A stretch of 12,525 bases of DNA, taken from contig DATCSF010000120.1 of assembly GCA_036568625.1 (NCBI GenBank), positions 1-12,525 on the forward strand, given 5' to 3'. Origin of the DNA: 66-474 sp036568625 (GTDB lineage: Bacteria; Pseudomonadota; Gammaproteobacteria; Xanthomonadales; Rhodanobacteraceae). How positions within the stretch are numbered: position 1 is the first letter of the stretch; each line of letters begins with the position of its first letter. This document shows positions 1 to 6,018 of this stretch, piece after piece. The notes under the pieces are model-generated. The model was not told where the DNA came from. It was given only the letters and a program-made list of their open reading frames with translations, and did no database searches. The position numbers and the translations under genes were made by a program.

Positions 1-695
1 CCACGGGTGAATACCGGCAGGCGCTGTTTGCGGGTGCGACGCTCAGCCCGGCCAGAGAGCGCGAAATCGCCGCAAAGCTGCACGACTTCACCGGGCTGCC
101 GATCGCGTACCTGTTGAAGGCCGATCTGCGTGTAAACAGCGACATGTTCGCTCACGAATTATTGAACGGCAACGACACGACTACCGGCCTGCTCGACACC
201 CGCTACTCCGGCCCGAGCCTGGACCCACTGGGCAAGCAATCTGACTACGATCCGCAGGGGGCCGCGATCAGTTCGGCCTATGTGTCGGCGTTCAACGATT
301 ACGTACGCAAGGACCTCAAGTTCGGCGAAGGCCTGAAGTACCGTCCGTCGGTCTATGGTGCGGATGATTTCGACTGGAAATTCGAGCACAAGCAGCCGGG
401 CGTACAGGTGACATGGAACAAAGGCGTCAACGTGCTGCGCGATCTCGCCGCCGCGATGAAATACAACCCGGACCTCAAGGTCATGGTGAACGGCGGCTTC
501 TACGATCTCGCCACCCCGTTCTACGGCGCGATCTACGAAGAGGAGAACCTGCCGATTCCGGAAAGCCTGCGCAAGAACATCACCTACGCGTTCTATCCAT
601 CGGGACACATGGTGTACGCGCACATTCCGTCGCTGAAGAAACTGCACGACAACGTCGCGGCGTTCATCGAGACGGCGAATACCCAGAAGCGCTGA
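1..695 (+). CDS. S10 serine carboxypeptidase-like protein, copy 1 (3' part, cut by window start)
   Basis: This is the C-terminal 230 residues of a peptidase S10 (carboxypeptidase Y-like, alpha/beta hydrolase) protein. The frame is open from base 3 to the TGA at 693-695, so the gene starts outside the window; a TTG at 114 is an internal Leu codon, not a start. The catalytic Asp (motif NGGFYDLATPF, near base 505) and catalytic His (YPSGHMVYAH, near base 610) are both present. The nucleophile Ser would lie upstream. The protein aligns along its whole length with residue 319 to the end of the complete neighbour gene, with one extra codon near base 420. It is probably exported and cleaves C-terminal residues from peptides. 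The family is secure; substrate is unknown. Two stretches (1-123 and 549-670) are almost identical in DNA to copy 2 while the middle is clearly diverged. Confidence 0.93.
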   Translation, partial: TGEYRQALFAGATLSPAREREIAAKLHDFTGLPIAYLLKADLRVNSDMFAHELLNGNDTTTGLLDTRYSGPSLDPLGKQSDYDPQGAAISSAYVSAFNDYVRKDLKFGEGLKYRPSVYGADDFDWKFEHKQPGVQVTWNKGVNVLRDLAAAMKYNPDLKVMVNGGFYDLATPFYGAIYEEENLPIPESLRKNITYAFYPSGHMVYAHIPSLKKLHDNVAAFIETANTQKR

Positions 696-720
696 GCCCG
701 CGAACCCGGTGCAAGCCCCG

Positions 721-741
721 CCGGCGCAACGCGAATCGCTC
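721..741 (+). other. Degenerate copy of the downstream S10 terminator region
   Basis: Just after copy 1, bases 721-740 match the left arm, loop and start of the right arm of the terminator that follows copy 2 (from about 2637), with about three differences by eye. The right arm is not completed and no T-run follows, so it is unlikely to terminate. This fits a duplicated gene-plus-terminator unit whose first terminator decayed. That reading is inference. Confidence 0.4.
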
Positions 742-894
742 AGGTGCGGACAGCCTCCCAGTGCGCGATCTCGCCGGTACGGCCTTCCCGCACCGATGCT
801 GTCTCAGGGCGCTTGTCGCGACACCGGGAAAATGCGCCAAGCCATGACTTGTGGCGTATGAACTCGGCGGAGCGAACCCGCATACTCGGGCGCT

Positions 895-916
895 CCGGAC
901 GTGCCTGCACGTCCGG
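895..916. repeat. Perfect 10-bp inverted repeat upstream of S10 copy 2
   Basis: Arms CCGGACGTGC and GCACGTCCGG are perfect reverse complements separated by CT, ending 30 bp before the ATG of the second S10 gene. There is no T-run, so it is not a typical terminator. It could be a dimeric regulator site, a leader hairpin, or a REP-like intergenic repeat. The 251-bp gap 696-946 shows no convincing sigma-70 promoter, so whether copy 2 has its own transcript is unclear. Confidence 0.5.
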
Positions 917-946
917 CCCTTCATCCAGACCAGCCGGGAATCGTCC

Positions 947-2608
947 ATGAAAGCCAATCGTCTCGCCGTTGCCCTCGCGTCTTTGCTGTTGTGCAGCGCC
1001 CCCGCGTTCGCGGCCCCTCCTGCCAACAGTGCGGCCCAGAGCAGCGCCAGTTCCGGCGACGACAACGCGCAACCGGAAAGCCTCGTCCAGAAATTGACGA
1101 AGCCGATGTCGTCCACCACCACCGGCACCGTCACGGTGGAAGGCAAGGCGATCAGCTACAAGGCCGTCGCCGGCACGCTGGTGGTCGACGGCACCGGTGC
1201 CAAGGAATCCACGCCCGAAGTCGCGATGAGCTACTTCGCCTATTTCAAGCAGGGCGTCGATCCGTCCAAGCGCCCGATCACCTTCATCTACAACGGCGGC
1301 CCCGGTTCTTCGACGGTGTGGCTGCACATGGGCGCGTGGGGTCCGAAGCGCGTCGTCACCAACGACGACACCCACACCCCGGCCGCGCCGTATCAACTGG
1401 TCAACAACGACTACAGCCTGCTGGATGCGAGCGACCTGGTGTTCATCGACATGCCGGGCACCGGCTTCGGCCGGCTGTTGCCGCAGGGCAAGGACGACGC
1501 TGCGCGCGCCAAGGCCCGCAAGGAACTGGCCAAGCAGATCTGGGGCATCGACGGTGACGCGCACGCGTTCTCGCGCTTCATCACCCAGTTCCTGTCCACG
1601 TACGACCGCTGGAACTCGCCCAAGTACCTGTTCGGTGAAAGCTATGGCACCACCCGTTCGGCGGTGCTGGCCAACATCCTGGAAACCGAGGACGACATCG
1701 ATCTGAATGGCGTGATCCTGCTGTCGCAGATCCTCAACTTCAGCACCAGCGTCGACGGGGCCGACATGGATCCGGGCAACGATTTGCCCTATGTGCTGGC
1801 GCTGCCGACCTACGCTGCGACCGCGTGGTACCACCACAGGCTGCCGAAATACGATGGCGACAAGCTCGGGCAACTGCTGAAAGACGCCACCGACTTCGCC
1901 ACGGGTGAATACCGGCAGGCGCTGTTTGCGGGTGCGACGCTCAGCCCGGCCAGAGAGCGCGAAATCGCCGCAAAGCTGCACGACTTCACCGGGCTACCGA
2001 TCGCGTACCTGTTGAAGGCCGACCTGCGTGTCACGGGCGGCATGTTCGAGCATGAGTTGCAGAACGGCACGGACACCACCACCGGCCGGCTCGACACGCG
2101 CTTCTCCGGTCCCAGCATGGACCCGCTCAGCAAGGAGTCCTACTACGACCCGCAATCGGCGGCGATCAGTTCGGCCTATGTGTCGGCGTTCAATGATTAC
2201 GTGCGCAAGGACCTCAAATTCGGCGAAGGTCTGAAGTACCGCCCGTCGGTGTACGGTGCCGAGGGCTTCGACTGGGACTTCAAGCACAAGCAGCCCGGCG
2301 CACACTTCGCGTGGCCGACTGTCAACGTGATGCGCGACCTCGCGGTGGCGATGAAGTACAACCCGGACCTCAAGGTCATGATGAACGGCGGCTTCTACGA
2401 TCTCGCCACCCCGTTCTACGCCGCGGTCTACGAACTGGAGCACCTGCCGATTCCGGAAAGCCTGCGCAAGAACATCACCTACGCGTTCTATCCATCGGGA
2501 CACATGGTGTACGCGCACATTCCGTCGCTGAAGAAACTGCACGACAACGTCGCGGCGTTCATCGATTCGACCAACAACCAGAACGGTTCGAACCAGCAGA
2601 AGCAGTAA
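947..2608 (+). CDS. Secreted S10 family serine carboxypeptidase-like protein, copy 2
   Basis: Complete 553-residue peptidase S10 family protein. An N-terminal signal peptide (about residues 1-22, Lys/Arg then a hydrophobic core ending AFA) points to export to the periplasm or outside. A low-complexity Ser/Ala linker follows. The catalytic core shows the oxyanion motif NGGPGSS (116-122), the nucleophile elbow GESYG with Ser232, Asp485 in NGGFYDLATPF and His519 in YPSGHM, so the Ser-Asp-His triad is intact. The family removes C-terminal amino acids at acidic pH; this bacterial branch is poorly characterised. The ATG at 947 is chosen because it gives the signal peptide; an in-frame GTG at 851 would bury it behind 32 extra residues. 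The ribosome site is weak (GGGAA a few bases upstream). The gene follows a paralogue in tandem and is closed by a strong terminator. Parts of its 3' half are identical to copy 1, suggesting recombination between them. Confidence 0.95.
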   Translation: MKANRLAVALASLLLCSAPAFAAPPANSAAQSSASSGDDNAQPESLVQKLTKPMSSTTTGTVTVEGKAISYKAVAGTLVVDGTGAKESTPEVAMSYFAYFKQGVDPSKRPITFIYNGGPGSSTVWLHMGAWGPKRVVTNDDTHTPAAPYQLVNNDYSLLDASDLVFIDMPGTGFGRLLPQGKDDAARAKARKELAKQIWGIDGDAHAFSRFITQFLSTYDRWNSPKYLFGESYGTTRSAVLANILETEDDIDLNGVILLSQILNFSTSVDGADMDPGNDLPYVLALPTYAATAWYHHRLPKYDGDKLGQLLKDATDFATGEYRQALFAGATLSPAREREIAAKLHDFTGLPIAYLLKADLRVTGGMFEHELQNGTDTTTGRLDTRFSGPSMDPLSKESYYDPQSAAISSAYVSAFNDYVRKDLKFGEGLKYRPSVYGAEGFDWDFKHKQPGAHFAWPTVNVMRDLAVAMKYNPDLKVMMNGGFYDLATPFYAAVYELEHLPIPESLRKNITYAFYPSGHMVYAHIPSLKKLHDNVAAFIDSTNNQNGSNQQKQ

Positions 2609-2635
2609 CCACGTACAAAACACGCGAAATTTCCG

Positions 2636-2666
2636 GCCGGCGCGATGCGAATCGCGCCGGCTTTTT
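2636..2666 (+). terminator. Strong rho-independent terminator of the S10 genes
   Basis: A perfect 11-bp stem (GCCGGCGCGAT and ATCGCGCCGGC) with tetraloop GCGA is followed directly by five T residues, 27 bp after the stop codon of S10 copy 2. Confidence 0.9.
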
Positions 2667-2972
2667 CATGCTCGCCGGAAACGCGCGATCGCTTCCAGTG
2701 CGGCCTTGGTACGCAACACGCTGCGCCCCACGCCTTGGTCTTCGAGCTTTTTCGCATGGATCGAACCTGCCGGACTATCCTCACGGTTGAATCGCGATTT
2801 CCCCGGCACGGTCGTCACGATCGGACATGTTGCGCACATACGTGCCCGCGATCTTGAACACGGTGCACTGGTATTCGCAACCGTGCTTCGAAACGTCATT
2901 GGTCAGGGCCACCGCGCATGCGTATATCCCGACACTCGACCCATGGTTCGCCCGCGCGCAGGGAAAAGTCAC
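2666..2972 (-). other. Gene gap with a possible frame-broken small minus-strand gene
   Basis: No clear gene lies between 2667 and 3019. On the minus strand two overlapping open frames look weakly protein-like. One runs 2972 to 2781 (GTG start, 63 residues) with a Cys-containing middle (HGCEYQC) and G/C-ending codons. The other covers the last part to a TGA at 2668-2666 and ends in an amphipathic stretch (RTKAALEAIARFRRA). Joining them needs a one-base shift near 2785. I recognise no family. It may be a decayed short gene, two tiny genes, or chance in GC-rich DNA. No convincing ribosome site or promoter is visible for it. Confidence 0.2.
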
Positions 2973-2996
2973 ACGCCGCGCGTCATCGCCTACAAT
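2968..2996 (+). promoter_or_regulatory. Sigma-70 promoter of the DUF502-thpR operon
   Basis: A -35 GTCACA (4/6) and a -10 TACAAT (5/6) are separated by exactly 17 bp. Transcription would start near 3003, leaving a leader of about 17 nt before the GTG start at 3020. The GGGG at 3007-3010 can serve as ribosome site. Confidence 0.65.
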
Positions 2997-3019
2997 GCCC
3001 GCATCTGGGGAACACCGTC

Positions 3020-3709
3020 GTGCGCGTACCCGAACTCCATATCAAGCGCTACCTGATCACGGGCCTCTTGGCCTTCATCCCGGTGTGGATCACGTGGGTG
3101 GTGTTCAAATTCGTGTTCACGCTGCTGGCGGGCGTCGGCGCGCCGCTGGTGACCGGCATCATCGGGCTGATCGGGCTCGGGGCGCCACATGCCGCGCAGG
3201 CGCTGCACCGCGACTGGGTGGTGTCGATCCTCGCCTTCATCCTGACACTCCTCGCGCTGTACCTGCTCGGCTGGCTGTCCACCCGCGTGATCGGGCGGCG
3301 CATGCTCGGACGCGTCGACCGGCTGCTGGAACGCCTGCCGTTGGTGCACACGATCTATGGCGGCGTCAAGAAACTGATGACGCTGATGCGCAACAAGCCA
3401 GGCGGCACCCAGCGCGTGGTACTGATCGACTTTCCTTCGCCGGAACTGAAGTCGATCGGGTTCGTGACCCGTACCTTCATCGATGCAGCGGGGCGCGAAG
3501 TCGCCGCGGTGTATGTGCCGACCACGCCCAATCCCACCGGTGGTTATCTCGAACTGGTGCCGACCGAACGTCTGATCGCGACCGACTGGAGCATGGATCA
3601 AGCGATGGCCTTCATCGTCTCGGGCGGCGCGGTCGGGCCCGAACAGTTGCCGGACCTCGAAGGCACGGTGCCGCGCGCGGTGGCATCCGCGGACCGGATT
3701 GCCTCGTGA
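3020..3709 (+). CDS. DUF502 family inner-membrane protein
   Basis: This 229-residue protein matches the DUF502 family (Pfam PF04367), whose function is unknown. The N-terminus has a basic patch (HIKRYL) and then a transmembrane segment at about residues 11-36 (TGLLAFIPVWITWVVFKFVF). A second hydrophobic segment lies at about 67-88 (VVSILAFILTLLALYLLGWL). A cytoplasmic-looking domain follows with the family signatures PLVHTIYGGVKK (107-118) and VPTTPNPTGGYLELVP (166-181). The GTG at 3020 is preferred: it follows GGGG with suitable spacing and fits the promoter at 2968-2996. The in-frame ATG at 2918 lies upstream of that promoter and adds a non-conserved extension. Its stop overlaps the start of thpR by four bases (GTGA), so the two are probably translationally coupled. 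The family call is firm, the biochemical role unknown. Confidence 0.93.
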   Translation: MRVPELHIKRYLITGLLAFIPVWITWVVFKFVFTLLAGVGAPLVTGIIGLIGLGAPHAAQALHRDWVVSILAFILTLLALYLLGWLSTRVIGRRMLGRVDRLLERLPLVHTIYGGVKKLMTLMRNKPGGTQRVVLIDFPSPELKSIGFVTRTFIDAAGREVAAVYVPTTPNPTGGYLELVPTERLIATDWSMDQAMAFIVSGGAVGPEQLPDLEGTVPRAVASADRIAS

Positions 3710-4290
3710 ACCCCGCGGCAACGCGCGATTCCGCCGCAAGCCTGCGCTGCTTCCTCGCATTGCGGCCCTGCGCGGCCAGTCGGCGAGTCTTGCAGCGCTG
3801 TCGCGAAGCGCTGGAGCGCACGGTCATCGGCGCCGCGCGCGGCGCACGCTGGATCGAACCGACGTCGCTGCACCTGACGTTGCGCTTTCTCGGCGAGTCC
3901 GACACCGCGCAGGTCGAATATTTCAAGCACATGCTGCCGACGCTGGCACCGTCTCTGCCGGCGATCACCACTCATCGCTACGGCGTGTGGCCCAATCGTG
4001 CACGGCCAAGGTTGCTGGTGCTGGAACTTGAACCGCACCCGCTGCTGTCTGCGCTCGCGGAAGAATGCGAAGCGCATGCCCGCAAGGCCGGCTTTCCACC
4101 CGAAACCCGCGGCTTTCGCGCGCACCTCACGCTGGCGCGACTGCGCCCCGGCTGCGCGTTCGGCATCCTGCCCAACCCGCCGCCGTCGATTGCATTCGAC
4201 GCCGTTGCGCTGATGCAGAGCACGCTCGCGCAACCAGCCGCGACCTACACCGAACTTGCGCGTGAGGCGCTCTCGGGCCCAAATCCGTAG
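3706..4290 (+). CDS. thpR: RNA 2',3'-cyclic phosphodiesterase (2H phosphoesterase family)
   Basis: This 194-residue protein belongs to the LigT/ThpR branch of the 2H phosphoesterases. These hydrolyse RNA 2',3'-cyclic phosphate ends to 2'-phosphates and can, in reverse, join tRNA half-molecules by 2'-5' links. Both catalytic HxTx motifs are visible: HLTL at His56 (followed by RFLGE, typical of the family) and HLTL at His140 (followed by ARL). The N-terminal LRCFLALRP is the usual first strand. The GTG start at 3706 overlaps the TGA of the DUF502 gene in the arrangement GTGA. The same frame is open far upstream, but that stretch is only the shadow of the DUF502 gene. The TAG stop at 4288-4290 lies inside the left end of the inverted-repeat element 4286-4380, so the last codons may have been set by that element. 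The protein is probably cytoplasmic. Confidence 0.93.
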   Translation: MNPAATRDSAASLRCFLALRPCAASRRVLQRCREALERTVIGAARGARWIEPTSLHLTLRFLGESDTAQVEYFKHMLPTLAPSLPAITTHRYGVWPNRARPRLLVLELEPHPLLSALAEECEAHARKAGFPPETRGFRAHLTLARLRPGCAFGILPNPPPSIAFDAVALMQSTLAQPAATYTELAREALSGPNP

Positions 4291-4380
4291 GTTGGGCTGA
4301 TGCCGGCTTTATCGGCGACAAGCCCAACATCGTCCGCGTTGGCCTTCCCTGGAGCAAGCTCCAGGGTCAACTCAACCTAC
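4286..4380. repeat. Nested inverted-repeat element between convergent genes
   Basis: Outer arms GTAGGTTG (4287-4294) and CAACCTAC (4373-4380) enclose two inner hairpins. The first is GTTGGGCT (4291-4298) with AGCCCAAC (4321-4328), containing a small GCCG/CGGC stem. The second is a perfect 9-bp stem, CCCTGGAGC (4347-4355) with GCTCCAGGG (4358-4366). The TAG of thpR (4288-4290) and the TAG of the minus-strand nuclease gene (4379-4377) both sit in the outer arms. GTAGGTTGGGCT-type palindromes occur as dispersed repeats in several proteobacteria, as I recall. It may act as a two-way transcription end for the convergent genes, but there is no T-run. Confidence 0.75.
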
Positions 4381-5840
4381 ACGGCTACCCGCGTACCCGG
4401 CATCGGCAGCGTGACCTTGCTGCCCCATTTCGATTTCAGTTCAGCGGCCAGCCTGGACCGACCGGGATCTTCGCCGTGCACGAGGCAGACGGGTGGATGG
4501 CCCGCGATCTTTCCGTACCACGCGCACAGTCCGTCCTTGTCGGCGTGCGCGGACAAACCGCCGACGGTGTGCACGTGCGCGCGCACGGGAATGTCGTCGC
4601 CAAACAAGCGGACGTGCCTAGCACCTTCCACCAAGGTCCGTCCCAGCGTGCCGGCGGCCTGGTAGCCGACGAACACGACGTGCGCGGACGGATTGGCAAG
4701 GTTGTGGCGCAGGTGATGCCGAATGCGTCCGCCGGTGCACATTCCCGAGCCGGCGATGATCACCGCATGGTCGTGGATGGCATTGATCGCGCGCGAGGCC
4801 GTGTCATCTTCCGCCAGCGCCAGATTCGGCAGGCGCAGCGGATGCGGCCGCGTCGCCCACAATTTTTTCGCCTCGTCATCGAACAGGTTCTCGTGGCGGT
4901 CATAGGCCGCGGTGACGCGGATCGCCATCGGACTGTCCAGGAACAGCTTGAACGCGGCGAGCCCCCATGCATCGAAATGTTCGGCGAAAAAATACAAGAG
5001 TTCCTGGGTGCGCCCTACCGCGAACGCCGGGATCACCACATTGCCGCCATCCCTGTGCGCGGCGGCGAAGATGGATGCCAGCTCCGCGAGGGTATCCCCG
5101 CGCGACTTGTGCAGGCGATCCCCGTAGGTCGATTCCATCACCACCAGATCGGCTACCGGCACCGGTGCGGGATCGCGCAGGATCGGCGTGCGGTCCGGAC
5201 CCAGATCGCCGGTGAAGACGAGCTTGCGTATTGCGCGGGTTTGATCACCTTGCTCGTCGGCATCGATTTCCACAGTCGCCGAGCCCAGGATGTGCCCCGC
5301 GTCGCGCAGCGTCACCCGCACCCCCGGAAGGATTTCCGTGGGCGCGTCGTACTCGACCGGGCGCATCAGTTTCGTCGCGGCGTCCACGTCGTCCTGGGTG
5401 TACAGCGGCACCGAAGGTTTCTGCCCCGGCTGCAGATGCCGGTTGTCCTCCCCTGCGTCCATCTGCGCGATGTGCGCGCAATCGCTCAGCATGATGGCCG
5501 CAAGGTCGATGGTCGCGGGATGCGCGAAGACCGGCCCCACAAATCCGCGCTTCACCAATAGCGGCACGCGCCCGGTGTGGTCGATGTGCGCGTGGCTCAA
5601 CACCAGCACGTCGATCGATTTCGGATCGAACGGAAAATCCGCTCCATTGCGCTCATCGGCCTTGCGCTCGCCCTCCGGGCGATTCGACCATCCCTGGCGC
5701 TCACCCTCCGGGCGATTCGACCGTCCCTGGTGCTCACCCTGCACCATCCCGCAATCCAGCAATACGCGTTTGCCCGCGATCTCGACGAGGTGACACGAAC
5801 CCGTCACCTCGCCCGCGGCACCGTGAAACACGATGTCCAT
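4377..5840 (-). CDS. Beta-CASP metallo-beta-lactamase RNA-processing exonuclease
   Basis: This 487-residue protein has the architecture of COG1236 (Ysh1/CPSF73-like) MBL-fold nucleases with a C-terminal RNA-specificity (RMMBL) part, usually predicted to act on mRNA or other RNA in the cytoplasm. The zinc motif HAHIDH is at 83-88, with metal ligands expected at His183 (AGHILGS) and Asp212 (TGDLG). The beta-CASP domain begins at ESTYGDR (236-242) and includes PAFAVGRTQELLYF and GSGMCTGGRI (365-372). The late His432 lies in GLSAHAD. The ATG at 5840 is preceded by GGGGG on the minus strand and starts the conserved MDIVFHGAAGEVTGSCH. Odd: between CGMVQG and FPFDP the protein carries two copies of an 11-residue unit (SNRPEGER core, about residues 38-60) coded by a tandem 33-bp repeat. 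Most relatives have a short loop there. The gene is convergent with thpR and divergent from the M13 peptidase gene. Confidence 0.93.
   Translation of the reverse strand: MDIVFHGAAGEVTGSCHLVEIAGKRVLLDCGMVQGEHQGRSNRPEGERQGWSNRPEGERKADERNGADFPFDPKSIDVLVLSHAHIDHTGRVPLLVKRGFVGPVFAHPATIDLAAIMLSDCAHIAQMDAGEDNRHLQPGQKPSVPLYTQDDVDAATKLMRPVEYDAPTEILPGVRVTLRDAGHILGSATVEIDADEQGDQTRAIRKLVFTGDLGPDRTPILRDPAPVPVADLVVMESTYGDRLHKSRGDTLAELASIFAAAHRDGGNVVIPAFAVGRTQELLYFFAEHFDAWGLAAFKLFLDSPMAIRVTAAYDRHENLFDDEAKKLWATRPHPLRLPNLALAEDDTASRAINAIHDHAVIIAGSGMCTGGRIRHHLRHNLANPSAHVVFVGYQAAGTLGRTLVEGARHVRLFGDDIPVRAHVHTVGGLSAHADKDGLCAWYGKIAGHPPVCLVHGEDPGRSRLAAELKSKWGSKVTLPMPGTRVAV
5665..5740. repeat. In-frame tandem 33-bp repeat with palindromic core inside the nuclease gene
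   Basis: Units 5665-5697 and 5698-5730 are both 33 bp and differ at two positions; 5731-5740 begins a third, broken copy. Each unit contains a short palindrome centred on CCCTCCGGG, and in unit 1 the arms TCGCCC and GGGCGA are perfect. Because 33 is a multiple of three the insert keeps the reading frame. Confidence 0.85.
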
Positions 5841-5871
5841 GACGCCCCCATGCTGCCCAGAAATTCGGCGC

Positions 5872-5899
5872 AGTATGCCGGCAGGCAGCCCGCGCACAA
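5872..5899 (-). promoter_or_regulatory. Candidate promoter of the beta-CASP nuclease gene
   Basis: Read on the minus strand, TTGTGC (5899-5894) and CATACT (5877-5872) are 16 bp apart and lie about 30 bp before the ATG at 5840. The match is only moderate (3/6 and 4/6). The divergent gap 5841-6018 shows no clearly better site for either gene; a CACAAT at 5959-5964 could be a -10 for the M13 gene but lacks a good -35. Confidence 0.3.
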
Positions 5900-6018
5900 A
5901 GCATCCTTGTCGACATGACTTTCGGCAGGGGTGTCGCACCAGGACGCGACGATGCTGGCACAATCGACAGCCCTTGTGGCGCACCGCAATCCGTTTCGCA
6001 ACATCAAAGGACGCATCC

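Noticed and set aside
740..1981. 413-codon open frame on the minus strand
   Set aside because: Antisense to S10 copy 2, whose signal peptide and catalytic triad are on the plus strand.
2827..3705. Long N-terminal extension of thpR in its reading frame
   Set aside because: It overlaps the DUF502 gene in another frame and is Arg/Pro/Ala-rich shadow sequence; the GTG at 3706 gives the normal family length and a GTGA coupling.
5956..5971. TGGCAC resembling a sigma-54 -24 element
   Set aside because: No GC-containing -12 element (TTGC) at the required spacing follows.
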